Positions 1-8,707 are shown, counted from the first letter of the stretch. The stretch: DNA of 64,000 nucleotides from Haliscomenobacter hydrossis DSM 1100 (GCF_000212735.1 NC_015510.1:3746315-3810314), one strand, 5' to 3'. Numbers and translations: made by a program. The notes: generated by a model from the letters alone, not told the origin.

Positions 1-2
1 AG

Positions 3-179
3 GTTTTTGCAGACATTCAATTTAAGGATGGATACGCTGCCGATGCAGATTTTTATGAGCGTGCCGGGCAAAAATACAGCCAAAACAAGGTAGACTTAAG
101 AACCTACATTTACTATCGAAACTATGGGGATAGTACTTGTGACAAGCTGAAGAAAGCCGTTTTGTCCACCTTTTCCTAG
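3..179 (+). CDS. C-terminal end of an unrecognised protein (5' end outside window)
   Basis: An open frame enters from the left edge and ends at a TAG at 177-179, giving 58 residues. The tail contains many aromatic and charged residues (FKDGYAADADFYERAG near its start, then YIYYRNYGDS) and one cysteine. It stops 9 bases before the next gene on the same strand, so the two may be co-transcribed. The family is not recognisable from this fragment. It could belong to a cell-surface or sugar-related cluster with the next gene, but that is inference from position only. Confidence 0.6.
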   Translation, partial: VFADIQFKDGYAADADFYERAGQKYSQNKVDLRTYIYYRNYGDSTCDKLKKAVLSTFS

Positions 180-188
180 CCCCTCGTT

Positions 189-944
189 ATGTTTTCTGTA
201 TCCGGCCATAAAGACCTGATTCTGGCTTGCCACATTACGGGTATTTACGATGTAAACCGCCGCACCACGCTGGAAGGCAACGATTACGAACTGGTCAGAG
301 ATTGGGCCGAATCCATTGCCGCCCAAAATTTAAACGGGATCATTTTTCACAACAATTTCACTGAAGAAAGTTGCGTAAAACATCAAAATGAGCATGTTTC
401 TTTTGTAAAAATTGAGTACAATCCTCAATTCAAGCCCAATGTTTTTCGCTATTTGGTTTACCGCGATTTTTTGCGGGCACATGCAAACGCGATTGAACAT
501 GTTTTTGTTACCGATGTTGCGGATGTCGTCGTCCTCAACAACCCCTTTGTTCAAGCGCTGTTTGGGGATCACCCTGAGGCCATCTTTTGTGGGGATGAAC
601 CCAAATGCCTCAACGATGGCTGGATGAACGACCATTCGGAGCATTTGCGCAATAAAATTGCTGATTACGCAGCGTATGAACTGGCTTTCCAGGACGCGCC
701 ATTGCTCAATTGTGGCATCATTGGTGGACATATCCAGGTCATGCAGGAGTTTATTGAAAAACTAGCCCAGATTCATGAGCAATACAATTACGACAACCAA
801 ACGGCGTATACGGGAGATATGGGGGCTTTTAATTACCTGATGCGCACCCAATTTAATGAGCGGGTAATTCACGGTGCGCCCTGCAATACGGTGTTTAAGG
901 AGTACGAGCTGGAGCGGAGAGATTGTTGGTTTAGGCACAAGTGA
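189..944 (+). CDS. Putative glycosyltransferase-like protein (GT-A-type fold suspected)
   Basis: 251 residues, ATG start, no signal peptide or membrane segment, so probably cytoplasmic. What can be seen: a TDVADVVV segment near residue 110 that resembles the DxD metal/nucleotide-sugar motif of GT-A glycosyltransferases followed by a hydrophobic strand, then a NPFVQALF stretch, a LLNCGIIGG segment near residue 175 and a GDMGAFN segment near residue 215. The order DxD, NxGxxGG, D-x-AFN is what one expects in nucleotide-diphospho-sugar transferases of eukaryote-like type. It follows the truncated first gene by 9 bases. Substrate and acceptor cannot be inferred. The family assignment is by motif resemblance only. 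Confidence 0.5.
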   Translation: MFSVSGHKDLILACHITGIYDVNRRTTLEGNDYELVRDWAESIAAQNLNGIIFHNNFTEESCVKHQNEHVSFVKIEYNPQFKPNVFRYLVYRDFLRAHANAIEHVFVTDVADVVVLNNPFVQALFGDHPEAIFCGDEPKCLNDGWMNDHSEHLRNKIADYAAYELAFQDAPLLNCGIIGGHIQVMQEFIEKLAQIHEQYNYDNQTAYTGDMGAFNYLMRTQFNERVIHGAPCNTVFKEYELERRDCWFRHK

Positions 945-1089
945 GGGGAGGGCAGTCCGGGTATGCATACCATTGACTTGGTGGTACTACCGCTGAAGTT
1001 TATACAATATCTATTTATCTTGAGCGCTTATTTGTTACTGATTGTGTAACGAGACTACAACTCGTTAGCGGAAAAATTTGACAGCGACA

Positions 1090-1731
1090 ATGAACATGCT
1101 CTTTGACGGCATAAAAATAGGACTCATCCTTGGCTTTATGATTGGCCCCATCTTTTTCGCATTGGTTCAAACCAGTGTTGAGGAGGGATTTCGCGCGGGC
1201 GCAATGGTCGCATTAGGCATTTGGCTGAGTGATTTTTTATTTGTACTGGCGGTGTACTTCGGGGTGTCTTACCTTGCCGAGATTGTCAACACCCAAAGTT
1301 TTACGTTGATTCTGGGTATTGGGGGCAGTATTTTATTGGCCGGTTTTGGGCTTGCCTCTCTGCTGACCATTCCCAAAGGGCTATTGACCAATACCGTGCC
1401 CGAGTACAAACGCAGTTCAAGTTATCCATCGCTCTTTGTCAAAGGTTTTTTGATCAATACCATCAATCCTTTCACGGTGTTCTTTTGGACCAGTTTGATG
1501 GGCACGGTAGTGATCAAAGATGGATTTGATGGGAATCAGGCTTCCACCTTTTTTGGAGGAGTACTTGGAACGATTATTTTAACCGACCTGCTCAAGGTGA
1601 TTTTGGCTAAAAAGATCAGGTATTCCCTGCGCCCGGTTCATTTGCTTTGGTTGAGAAGGATCTCGGGGGGAGCCTTGATTGTATTTGGGGTGGTATTATT
1701 GGTGCGGGTCTTACTTTTGGTAGGCTGGTAG
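1090..1731 (+). CDS. LysE-family amino-acid exporter
   Basis: About 213 residues of mostly hydrophobic sequence with roughly six predicted membrane spans. The N-terminal pattern GxxLGFMIGPIFFALVQTSVEEGFRAG is the usual LysE/RhtB opening (broken here by one family-typical GP and a Q-x-S step). A second conserved block, INTINPFTVFFWTSL, sits in the middle. Members of this family export amino acids or related small molecules across the inner membrane; the substrate cannot be told from sequence. An in-frame TTG exists at 1078, but the ATG at 1090 or 1096 fits the family start better. The 3' end overlaps the convergent small frame at 1711 by 21 bases. Confidence 0.8.
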   Translation: MNMLFDGIKIGLILGFMIGPIFFALVQTSVEEGFRAGAMVALGIWLSDFLFVLAVYFGVSYLAEIVNTQSFTLILGIGGSILLAGFGLASLLTIPKGLLTNTVPEYKRSSSYPSLFVKGFLINTINPFTVFFWTSLMGTVVIKDGFDGNQASTFFGGVLGTIILTDLLKVILAKKIRYSLRPVHLLWLRRISGGALIVFGVVLLVRVLLLVGW

Positions 1732-1935
1732 TATTTCAAATTCGATGAGCTCTTCCTGTTGGCTAAAAATAAACCAAAGGATGCCAACCCCAGGCTCCAT
1801 CACCTGAACTTCGAGGTATTTTTGGTCGGCAATAACTACCGACTGAACCTGCAAGGAAGGATACAGCTTCTTTAAATCACACAAAGTTGTACCCTTGGTA
1901 AAGGAGATACGTGGAAACTTCACAACCGACAACAA
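1711..1935 (-). CDS. Small hypothetical protein or 3' remnant of a longer gene
   Basis: The frame gives 74 residues only if a TTG at 1935 is used. The frame stays open upstream to about 2046, but without any ATG, and the extra residues (for example HSIGKLL just before the TTG) read like protein. The piece GTTLCDLKKLYPSLQV resembles a small domain often seen at the end of Bacteroidota secreted or lipoprotein-type hypothetical proteins. The absence of a normal start suggests a decayed gene whose 5' part is lost. It overlaps the end of the LysE gene by 21 bases on the opposite strand. Low certainty that it is translated. Confidence 0.3.
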   Translation of the reverse strand: MLSVVKFPRISFTKGTTLCDLKKLYPSLQVQSVVIADQKYLEVQVMEPGVGILWFIFSQQEELIEFEILPAYQK

Positions 1936-2087
1936 TTTACCGATAGAATGCCATGTGCATTCTGTCGAAACAGAGTTAATTGACTGATAACCTACTATGA
2001 GTTCTCGGTGAAAATGTACAGAGGTAGAGAAATTTAGGAGAAAATACTATGAGTATAATACCGCTTGACGATCAAGATACAACAAAT

Positions 2088-2684
2088 TTAATTCCATTTA
2101 AAAGTTTCTATCATTTTTCGCAGGTCTTTTTTTACAAAATCGTATACTGGTGCCAAAGAATCGGTATTGATTTGGGTTTTGAAATACAAAGAGGCGCGAA
2201 AAAAATGTTGCTTGTTGTCGGTGATGAAAAATTGAAAGGGGGTTGCTGCGGGGCCTTCAATGGAAAAAATCATGCCTTGCAAATTGGCGCCGCGATTGAT
2301 CGGCTCTTCCTCAATGTAATTGGCTTTTTTGTTGTGCCAATCTACCAATTCAAAAGCATCCGATTTGAGTTTATCCAGCGTCTTCCCAGCACCAATTTGT
2401 GAATAGGTGCAATAAATCCGACAATCAAAATCAGGGTAATACAAATCAAACCAACAGGGGTTATCTGGTTTTAGGCCATTTTGACCAGTATCCTGCTGCA
2501 CCTCCGCATATTTGGGATACTCAAAACTAAAGGAGCAGTAATTTTCATCAAAATGCTGAAATACTTTTTGGGGATAAACTACCCGTGGGTAAGCCCGAGG
2601 TTTGGGGATAGGCGTGCGCTCTTCGCAGGCAATAGCCAGCCCGGAGACAAACAATAAAAAAAGGAAGCGAAAAATAACAGCCAT
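2088..2684 (-). CDS. gldD: Gliding motility lipoprotein GldD
   Basis: 198 residues with a lipoprotein signal: hydrophobic stretch, then LAIAC with the lipidated cysteine at residue 20. The body matches the GldD pattern: a PKPRAYPR segment after the signal, FSFEYPKYAEV, a CWFDLYYPDF block, a WHNKKANYI block, GPAATPFQFFITDNKQHFFRA, and the C-terminal SLAPVYDF...FKW ending. GldD is one of the lipoproteins required for gliding and T9SS function in Flavobacterium; its exact role is unclear. It lies 87 bases downstream of ssb on the same strand, a linkage known in Bacteroidota, although gldE, often found between them, is absent here. A perfect 13-bp hairpin separates it from ssb. Confidence 0.88.
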   Translation of the reverse strand: MAVIFRFLFLLFVSGLAIACEERTPIPKPRAYPRVVYPQKVFQHFDENYCSFSFEYPKYAEVQQDTGQNGLKPDNPCWFDLYYPDFDCRIYCTYSQIGAGKTLDKLKSDAFELVDWHNKKANYIEEEPINRGANLQGMIFSIEGPAATPFQFFITDNKQHFFRASLYFKTQINTDSLAPVYDFVKKDLRKMIETFKWN

Positions 2685-2710
2685 GCGGTGCTAAAGTCAT
2701 GTGGTCATGC

Positions 2711-2759
2711 CTGCGCAAAGTCCCTGGTGCTTAATGGGACGAACAAGGACTTTGCGCAG
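2711..2759. repeat. Perfect inverted repeat between ssb and gldD
   Basis: Arms CTGCGCAAAGTCC (2711-2723) and GGACTTTGCGCAG (2747-2759) are exact complements separated by 23 bases. There is no strong T-run on the minus-strand side, so this looks more like an RNA processing, attenuation or repeat element than a classic terminator. It lies between two genes that are probably co-transcribed. Confidence 0.7.
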
Positions 2760-2771
2760 TATGCCGGTAAA

Positions 2772-3236
2772 CTAAAATGGCAAATCATCATCTGCCGTTA
2801 CTGGTAATTCTTCCGAAGCGGTCGGCATCGGTGCATCACTAACGTTGGAAACATTGTTGCGATTGTTCGGATCATCTTTTTCAGAAGGGAAAGAAGCTCC
2901 ATTGGCTCCTGAACTATTTTTAACGATCCGGAAATAATCAGCCACAATTTCGGTGGTTTTGCGGTTGTTGCTGTCCTTGTCTTGCCAAGTACGGTGGGTC
3001 AGTTTACCTTCCAAATAGATCGTCATCCCTTTTTTGAGGCTTTTTTCGGCCCGTTCGGCCACTGCCCGCCAAACGATGATGTCGTGCCATTCGGTCTGCT
3101 CCTGCCAATTGCCTTCTTTGTCCCGATAGCTTTCACCGGTAGCCAGGGAGAATTTGGCGACCATGGCACCATTTTCTAAGCTACGAACTTCGGGGTCTTT
3201 TCCCAAATTACCAATGAGAATTACGCGATTAACCAT
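2772..3236 (-). CDS. ssb: Single-stranded DNA-binding protein
   Basis: 154 residues. The N-terminal OB-fold opens with MVNRVILIGNLGKDPEVR, followed by GAMVAKFSLAT, WHDIIVWR and KGMTIYLEGKL, all standard SSB landmarks (about residues 1-110). The remainder is a Ser/Asn-rich linker ending in the acidic tip DDDLPF, which in SSBs recruits repair and replication partners such as RecQ, RecO, PriA and exonuclease I. The ATG start at 3236 fits the family exactly. gldD follows downstream; obgE lies upstream on the same strand with 159 AT-rich bases between. Confidence 0.96.
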   Translation of the reverse strand: MVNRVILIGNLGKDPEVRSLENGAMVAKFSLATGESYRDKEGNWQEQTEWHDIIVWRAVAERAEKSLKKGMTIYLEGKLTHRTWQDKDSNNRKTTEIVADYFRIVKNSSGANGASFPSEKDDPNNRNNVSNVSDAPMPTASEELPVTADDDLPF

Positions 3237-3395
3237 TGTTTTAAATTTTTATAAATTTACAACAAAGTAAAACAAAAAGCTATAGTCAGGCACTACCAAA
3301 TTTTCAGTTTTTGTACCCACGCAGATGATGGCAAAAAAACAAAAAAAAGGTTGTAGTAAATTGATTAGCAAGGTTGTAAAAACAAAAAAGCGCGT

Positions 3396-4472
3396 CTATT
3401 CTTCTTCCGAAGATTTCGAACGAGACCCGTGCATCATGCGATGCGGATTGGCGATGTGTTGGTTGAAGGTATCCTTGGGTACAGAATTGATGCTTTCCCA
3501 CAACAAATCCTTCAGTTCCATGAGTCCTTGCTCTGCTACTGCTGAAATATAGACATAGGGAATATCCTTAGGAATGGTCGGTTGCAACAATTTTTTCAGT
3601 TCTTCATCAATCAAGTCCGATTTGGTAATGGCCAACACGCGGGGTTTGTCCAAGAGTTCTGGATTGTACAGCTCCAATTCCCGCAGCAGGATAGTGTACT
3701 CCCGGTTGATGTCGTCGGTATCTGCTGGCACCATAAAGAGCAACGTAGAGTTGCGTTCAATGTGCCGCAAAAAACGTAAACCCAAGCCCTTGCCCTCGTT
3801 GGCATGTTCGATGATCCCGGGAATGTCTGCCATAACGAAGGACTTTTCGTCCCGGTAAGACACGATCCCCAAATTGGGCGTCAACGTAGTAAAAGGATAA
3901 TCGCCAATTTTAGGCTTGGCTGCCGATACGACTGACAACAAAGTGGACTTTCCCGCATTGGGGAAACCGACCAGGCCAACATCGGCCAAAACCTTTAATT
4001 CCAAAATTTTCCATTCTTCGCGGCCTGGTTCGCCGGGTTGGGCATGGCGCGGTGTTTGGTTGGTTGGGGATTTAAAGAAGGCATTGCCCTTTCCTCCACG
4101 GCCTCCGGGAGCAATGATTCTTATTTCATCGTGCTCCGTAATCTCAAACTCGATCTCGCCCGTTTCGGCGTCTTTGGCCACTGTACCTAGCGGAACATCC
4201 AGAATGACGTCTTCGCCATCTGCTCCGGAGCTATTGGCCCCCCGGCCATTGACACCAGGGCTGGCAATCACGTGCTTGCGGTATTTGAGTGCCAGGAGGG
4301 TCCACACGTTGCGGTTTCCCCGTAAAATGATGTGACCTCCCCGACCGCCATCGCCGCCATCAGGTCCGCCCATTGAGGTGTGTTTGTCTTGCAAAAAATG
4401 AACAGAGCCAGCTCCCCCTGCGCCAGAACGGCAACAAATTTTCACATAATCTACAAAGTTCTGTTCAGCCAC
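3396..4472 (-). CDS. obgE: GTPase Obg/CgtA
   Basis: 358 residues. The N-terminal Obg domain is glycine-rich ([31 protein letters not shown]) and is followed by a G domain with the P-loop GFPNAGKST near residue 165, DIPGIIE for switch II, and TKSD as the base-specificity motif. A short basic/acidic tail (SRSKSSEEE) closes the protein. Obg is an essential GTPase in late 50S ribosome assembly and stress control. The frame starts with GTG at 4472 (reading [11 protein letters not shown]), which is family-like; no upstream ATG is available. It follows adk in the same direction, the usual Bacteroidota pairing, with a long palindrome in the gap. Confidence 0.95.
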   Translation of the reverse strand: MAEQNFVDYVKICCRSGAGGAGSVHFLQDKHTSMGGPDGGDGGRGGHIILRGNRNVWTLLALKYRKHVIASPGVNGRGANSSGADGEDVILDVPLGTVAKDAETGEIEFEITEHDEIRIIAPGGRGGKGNAFFKSPTNQTPRHAQPGEPGREEWKILELKVLADVGLVGFPNAGKSTLLSVVSAAKPKIGDYPFTTLTPNLGIVSYRDEKSFVMADIPGIIEHANEGKGLGLRFLRHIERNSTLLFMVPADTDDINREYTILLRELELYNPELLDKPRVLAITKSDLIDEELKKLLQPTIPKDIPYVYISAVAEQGLMELKDLLWESINSVPKDTFNQHIANPHRMMHGSRSKSSEEE

Positions 4473-4480
4473 TTTTTTAA

Positions 4481-4602
4481 GTTGAAAAGTTGAAAAGTTG
4501 AAGGGTTGAGAAGTCAGTTAGCGCCAGATTGGTAATTTAAGCTTAAACAACCGATCTGGCGCTACCCAACTTTTCAACTATAAACCCTTCAACTTTTCAA
4601 CT
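4481..4602. repeat. Long palindrome with iterated GTTGAAAA units (adk-obgE gap)
   Basis: The left arm repeats GTTGAAAA-like units (from 4481); the right arm carries CAACTTTTCAAC units (from about 4568). An inner stem is formed by TAGCGCCAGAT (near 4519) and ATCTGGCGCTA (near 4554). The element fills nearly all of the intergenic space inside a likely operon, so transcripts of adk-obgE would carry it as a large hairpin. Confidence 0.8.
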
Positions 4603-4603
4603 A

Positions 4604-5176
4604 TTAAAGACTATCAATCTCCGCACAAAGGCGGTCAAAAATTTCTTCTATTCCTCCAACACCATTGATCTTGATTGAACGTCCATATTCAGCATAAAAG
4701 TCAAAAACGGGTGATGTTTCTGCTTTGTACACGTCAATGCGTTTGCGAATCACCTCTTCATTGGCGTCATCAGGACGGCCTGAGGTTTTTCCCCGTTCTT
4801 TCAGGCGTTCTACCAGTTCTTCATCTGAAACCTGAAGCATGATCAATTTGGAAATGCGCTGGCCTTTCTCGCTCATCAGCGCATTAAGGGCTTCACTTTG
4901 CGGAATGGTTCGGGGAAAGCCATCAAAAATATACCCTGCAACATCCGGGTTGGCTTCAACTTTATTGCGCAACATCCCGATGGTAACCGAGTCGGGTACC
5001 AACATCCCTCGGTCCATGTAGCTTTTTGCTTCCAGGCCAAGGGGAGTACTGTTGCCAATTTCGTACCGAAAAAGATCACCTGTAGAGATGTGCAAGAGCT
5101 GATACTTATCAACCAGTTTAGCCGCTTGGGTGCCTTTCCCTGATCCTGGAGGACCGAAGAGTATCAAATTGATCAT
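4604..5176 (-). CDS. adk: Adenylate kinase
   Basis: 190 residues from the ATG at 5176. The enzyme interconverts ATP + AMP and 2 ADP. Seen: P-loop GPPGSGKGTQ near residue 7, STGDLFRYEI for AMP binding, FDGFPRTIPQ, and RPDDANEEVIRKR in the LID region. The short LID without zinc cysteines and the length near 190 match the short bacterial form. A TTG-type start 27 bases upstream would only add a non-conserved extension. Transcribed before obgE; preceded by two hairpin elements. Confidence 0.95.
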   Translation of the reverse strand: MINLILFGPPGSGKGTQAAKLVDKYQLLHISTGDLFRYEIGNSTPLGLEAKSYMDRGMLVPDSVTIGMLRNKVEANPDVAGYIFDGFPRTIPQSEALNALMSEKGQRISKLIMLQVSDEELVERLKERGKTSGRPDDANEEVIRKRIDVYKAETSPVFDFYAEYGRSIKINGVGGIEEIFDRLCAEIDSL

Positions 5177-5230
5177 GTTTAACGTAGATTTTTTGCAGCG
5201 CAAAAAAAGTAAAAGTATTGCAAAAAGTAA

Positions 5231-5263
5231 GGGTTTGAAAGTTATTAAATAACCTTCAAACCC
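5231..5263. terminator. Hairpin upstream of adk
   Basis: GGGTTTGAA (5231) pairs with TTCAAACCC (ending 5263), with GTTATT/AATAAC continuing the stem. It lies between the NlpC/P60 gene and adk, and could be an intrinsic terminator or processing hairpin for the former; the A/T tract after the stem is only moderate. Confidence 0.5.
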
Positions 5264-5280
5264 TCAAATGAATCGGAATA

Positions 5281-5373
5281 AAAAGTTAAAAAGTTTAAGG
5301 TTGAAAAGTTTAAGGTTGAAAAACACAGCAAATGCTGGACTTTTCAACCCTTCAACTTTGGACTTTTCAACTC
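5281..5373. repeat. Long palindrome with iterated AAGGTTGAAAAGTTT units
   Basis: The left half carries tandem near-copies of a GTTTAAGGTTGAAAA unit (5290-5322); the right half carries the complementary CTTTTCAACCCTTCAAC units (5339-5372). It starts 4 bases after the NlpC/P60 stop codon on that gene's strand. Same construction as the element in the adk-obgE gap, but with a different exact sequence. Confidence 0.75.
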
Positions 5374-5376
5374 ATT

Positions 5377-6036
5377 TTACCGGTTTGGTCCTGCTTCGAA
5401 GCACCGTGTCTCAATTCCGGCAATAAGCCCAATTGATTCGACCTTTGCTTCGAGCTGAGCAGTTACCACCTGAGTGGCAGTAGGTGCAGGAGCCACCTGC
5501 ATGATTTGGGGGCCATAAAGGGACACCAAATCAGCTTTGTGAACAATTCTTCGTGCAGAAACGCTTTTGGCGCTCCAGTAACTTGATTCTTTCAGGTTAT
5601 CGATCGCAATACCTTTAGAGCAGCAGCTGTGGATGAATTTCAGTCCATCCTGGTCATTAGAATATACCATGGCTACGTGAAATACCCTGCTATTGGCGGA
5701 ACGCCGGAAGAAGAGTAAATCGCCAGGCTGTGCTTCGTTGAGATCGATTTTTTCGCCTTGACCTTCCTGATCACGGGAAGAGCGCGAAATGCTCACTTTG
5801 AAATGAGCCATAATGTAGGACGTAAATCCGGAGCAATCGAAACCTGAAACAGGTGAGGTACCTCCATACCGGTAAGGAAGACCCATGTAGAGTTGCGCAT
5901 AATCAAGAACATCTTTCCTGAGTCGCTTCTCTGCTTCTGCCACCGTTGTCGGTAGATCGGCAGGAATGCTTGTTAGGTTAAGCGTTGTAGGTGCACAATT
6001 CGCTAAGGCTAAACAAGTAGTTAATACTTCTAGCAT
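5377..6036 (-). CDS. NlpC/P60 family cysteine peptidase (cell-wall hydrolase)
   Basis: 219 residues. A short hydrophobic N-terminus (MLEVLTTCLALANCAP) may be a lipoprotein or secretion signal; the NlpC/P60 domain covers about residues 40-175. Catalytic residues: Cys68 in FDCSGF, His120 in RVFHVAMVY and a third polar residue at His136 in FIHSCC. YRYGGTSP and QPGDLLFF are family hallmarks. Such enzymes usually cut gamma-D-Glu-diamino-acid bonds in peptidoglycan stem peptides. The C-terminal 50 residues are not recognised. It is the first gene of a minus-strand run that continues with adk and obgE, but two hairpins separate it from adk, so it may be its own transcription unit. Confidence 0.88.
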   Translation of the reverse strand: MLEVLTTCLALANCAPTTLNLTSIPADLPTTVAEAEKRLRKDVLDYAQLYMGLPYRYGGTSPVSGFDCSGFTSYIMAHFKVSISRSSRDQEGQGEKIDLNEAQPGDLLFFRRSANSRVFHVAMVYSNDQDGLKFIHSCCSKGIAIDNLKESSYWSAKSVSARRIVHKADLVSLYGPQIMQVAPAPTATQVVTAQLEAKVESIGLIAGIETRCFEAGPNR

Positions 6037-6415
6037 ATAATAAGTACGTTGGTTCGCATGAATGATTTATGTATGGGACTACATGGGATGTGTAACTGGG
6101 TGACTATTCGTCAAATATGTTCGGATGGGACAATGGCAAAGATAAAGCAAAATTTCTGAAAGTTTCACCACTTGAAAATGTTAAAACTTTCAATTCGTTC
6201 AGATTCAAGTAATTACAGGGAAAATTTGTTGGAAAAAGGTCTGAAAAACTAGCGAAATTTCGCCTCCGGGGAGCCGGAAAATTTGAACAATGGCAAGATA
6301 GGAAATTAGTTTTGGATTTCGTACTTAAGTCAAAATAAAATGTCTACTTTCCGAAAAATTTGACCCCGTTTTAGCGCTTATTTCCCTTTTTCTAACCTAA
6401 GTTTTTGTCAGCTTC
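6037..6415. promoter_or_regulatory. Divergent intergenic region, 379 bases
   Basis: AT-rich spacer between the divergent NlpC/P60 and MFS genes, so it must hold both promoters. No convincing TAnnTTTG/TTTG pair, long hairpin, tRNA or short gene was found. A local GAAATTTC-type symmetry occurs near 6253, too small to interpret. Confidence 0.4.
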
Positions 6416-7732
6416 ATGAAAGAAGAAATCTTAGATTCAGATCAGTTGGAGATCAAACTGATCAAAAACCAGCCACGCATTCTACAAGGTTGGGCTTTCT
6501 TTGATTGGGCCAACAGTGCTTATGCCCTGGTCATCACGGTTGCCATTTTTCCAGGTTATTTTCTCCACGTCACTGCAGATGAGGTAGTGATATTGGGCAT
6601 GCGCATCAGTGATGGTGCCCTGTATTCTTATTCCTTGTCCTTTGCGTACTTGTTGATTGCGCTGGTTTCGCCCCTGCTTTCAGGTATCGCCGATTATGGT
6701 GGCCGCAAAAAAGTCTTTTTGCGTTTTTTTACCACATTAGGCGCACTGGCCTGTATGGGGTTGCTGTTTTTTACCAGCATGGCTACGCTTTGGGTTGGGG
6801 TAACCTGTTTCATCCTGGCCACCATTGGTTTTTCGGGCGGCTTGGTTTTTTACAATGCCTTTTTGCCCGAGATTGCTACAGAAGACCGTTACGACAAGGT
6901 CAGCGCAATGGGGTTCAGTTATGGCTTTGCGGGGAGCATCATCTTATTGGTTACCAACCTGATTGTGATCCAAAATTTCAGCTGGTTTGGTTTTTCGGAA
7001 AGTTTGAAGGCCGTTCCCGTGGCTTTTGTGATGGTGGGGTTGTGGTGGCTGGGGTTTTCCCAAATTCCCCTGCGCCGTTTGCCTGAAGATGCGCGTCATC
7101 CTTATTCCAAAGACATGCTCAAACGCGGATATGAAGAAGTAAGCAAAACCGCTAAACGGGTACTGGCCCGGCCCAATATGCTACGCTACCTTTCTGCTTT
7201 CTTTTTTGCCAATGCAGGGGTACAATCGGTACTCTACCTGGCCTCTATTTTTGCAGAAAAAGAATTGCATTTTGATACGTCGAGCCTAATCATTCTGATT
7301 TTGATTTTGCAGATTGTGGGTATTGGGGGAGCATTTTTCTTCGCCTGGGTATCGAGCAAAAAAGGAAATAAATTTGCCTTGATCACGATGATGATCATGT
7401 GGACCCTGATTTGTGTTGGAGGCTATATCGTCAAAACGGGTTTGGATTTTTATTTTCTGGCCGCAGGGGTGGGTCTGGTCATGGGAGGCATGCAATCCCT
7501 GGCGCGGGCGACCTATGCCAAGTTGTTGCCCGAAAATACGCCAGATACCGCGTCTTATTTCAGTTTTTACGACATTCTGGATAAACTCTCCACCGTGATG
7601 GGCACCTTCCTTTTTGGGTTGATTACCCAACTTAGTGGAGGCATGCGCAATTCGGTGCTTTTCCTGGCGGTGTTTTTTATCATCAGTTTGATCATCATGC
7701 GGCGGGTGCAGGTCACGCGGGATGTTGCTTAA
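6416..7732 (+). CDS. MFS transporter, UMF1/Atg22-like family
   Basis: 438 residues with about twelve hydrophobic spans. The opening GWAFFDWANSAYALVITVAIFPGYF is the signature of the UMF1 family, related to the yeast vacuolar effluxer Atg22 (split here: GWAFFDWANSAYA then LVITVAIFP). SGIADYGGRKK is the inter-helix MFS loop motif, and a second FYDILDKLSTVMG motif lies in the C-terminal half. These inner-membrane permeases are thought to export amino acids or similar small molecules; the substrate is not predictable. Single gene between a 379-base divergent region and dapD. Confidence 0.85.
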   Translation: MKEEILDSDQLEIKLIKNQPRILQGWAFFDWANSAYALVITVAIFPGYFLHVTADEVVILGMRISDGALYSYSLSFAYLLIALVSPLLSGIADYGGRKKVFLRFFTTLGALACMGLLFFTSMATLWVGVTCFILATIGFSGGLVFYNAFLPEIATEDRYDKVSAMGFSYGFAGSIILLVTNLIVIQNFSWFGFSESLKAVPVAFVMVGLWWLGFSQIPLRRLPEDARHPYSKDMLKRGYEEVSKTAKRVLARPNMLRYLSAFFFANAGVQSVLYLASIFAEKELHFDTSSLIILILILQIVGIGGAFFFAWVSSKKGNKFALITMMIMWTLICVGGYIVKTGLDFYFLAAGVGLVMGGMQSLARATYAKLLPENTPDTASYFSFYDILDKLSTVMGTFLFGLITQLSGGMRNSVLFLAVFFIISLIIMRRVQVTRDVA

Positions 7733-7769
7733 TTGGAAATAATATCTGTATTACTCGTTGCGCTTTTTT

Positions 7770-7777
7770 TATTTTTG
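7770..7777 (+). promoter_or_regulatory. TAnnTTTG-type -7 element before dapD
   Basis: TATTTTTG lies 26 bases before the dapD ATG and fits the Bacteroidota -7 consensus. No good TTTG at the expected upstream spacing was seen, so the call is moderate. Confidence 0.4.
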
Positions 7778-7803
7778 CAGCTTGTTTTTAACATCCAAGA
7801 CAA

Positions 7804-8622
7804 ATGAGCACGCTGCAACAAACGATTGAACAAGCATGGGAGGACCGCAGCCTCCTGGCACAACCCGCAGTCAAAGACGCGGTATTTCAGGTAATAGAAC
7901 TCCTGGATAAAGGAGAACTCCGCGTTGCCGAACCAACTGCGGACGGCAACTGGAAAGTCAACGACTGGGTTAAAAAAGGGGTCGTGATGTACTTCCCGCT
8001 GCGCCAAATGGAAACCATTGAGGTGGGGCCATTTGAGTTTCACGACAAAATTCCACTCAAAAAATCATACGCTGCACTAGGCGTTAGGGTTGTACCGCAC
8101 GCCATTGCCCGTTACGGATCCTTCCTGGAAAAGGGGGTCATCCTCATGCCCAGCTATGTCAATATTGGCGCTTGGGTAGGCAGTGGTACCATGGTGGATA
8201 CCTGGGCCACAGTAGGCTCTTGTGCCCAGATTGGCCGCAATGTACACCTCAGCGGAGGGGTTGGCATTGGTGGGGTTCTGGAACCGCTACAGGCTGCACC
8301 AACCATCATCGAAGATGATTGCTTCATTGGCTCACGCTGCATCGTGGTAGAGGGTGTAAGAATTGAAAAAGAATGTGTACTGGGGGCCAATGTGGTACTG
8401 ACCAATAGTACCCATATCATCGACGTGAGTGGCCCGGAACCCATTACCTACCGGGGACGGGTACCCGCGCGCTCGGTGGTTATTCCTGGTTCTTACACTA
8501 AAGAATTCCCCGCCGGAACTTACCAGGTTCCCTGTGCGTTGATCATTGGCCAACGCAAGGAAAGCACCGATAAAAAGGTGTCTTTGAATGACGCGTTGCG
8601 GGATTATAGTGTAGCCGTTTAA
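7804..8622 (+). CDS. dapD: 2,3,4,5-tetrahydropyridine-2,6-dicarboxylate N-succinyltransferase
   Basis: 272 residues, the usual DapD length. It transfers succinyl from succinyl-CoA to tetrahydrodipicolinate in the lysine/meso-diaminopimelate pathway, in the cytoplasm. An N-terminal helical part (to about residue 100) is followed by left-handed beta-helix hexapeptide repeats from VILMPSYVNIGAWVG through TMVDTWATVGSCAQIG and GVGIGGVLEP to DDCFIGSRCIVVEG. PARSVVIPGS closes the domain. Other lysine genes are not in the window. pth follows on the same strand after a long palindrome. Confidence 0.96.
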   Translation: MSTLQQTIEQAWEDRSLLAQPAVKDAVFQVIELLDKGELRVAEPTADGNWKVNDWVKKGVVMYFPLRQMETIEVGPFEFHDKIPLKKSYAALGVRVVPHAIARYGSFLEKGVILMPSYVNIGAWVGSGTMVDTWATVGSCAQIGRNVHLSGGVGIGGVLEPLQAAPTIIEDDCFIGSRCIVVEGVRIEKECVLGANVVLTNSTHIIDVSGPEPITYRGRVPARSVVIPGSYTKEFPAGTYQVPCALIIGQRKESTDKKVSLNDALRDYSVAV

Positions 8623-8626
8623 AATA

Positions 8627-8707
8627 AGGTTCGAGGGTTCGGAGGTTCGAGGGTTGGGTTCACTAGCCTCGACCCCCCGAACCCTCGAACCCCCGAACCC
8701 CCGAACC
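8627..8707. repeat. Palindrome with iterated GGTTCGAG units (dapD-pth gap)
   Basis: The left arm repeats GGTTCGAGG near-copies (8628-8660); the right arm repeats CCCCGAACC and CCTCGAACC (8672-8707), with a short central loop. The right arm ends directly on the ATG of pth (8708), so it would fold over that gene's ribosome-binding region. Confidence 0.85.

Noticed and set aside
8627-8707. tRNA-like sequence (GGTTCGAG units resemble the T-arm)
   Set aside because: No cloverleaf can be formed; the units are part of a simple long palindrome.
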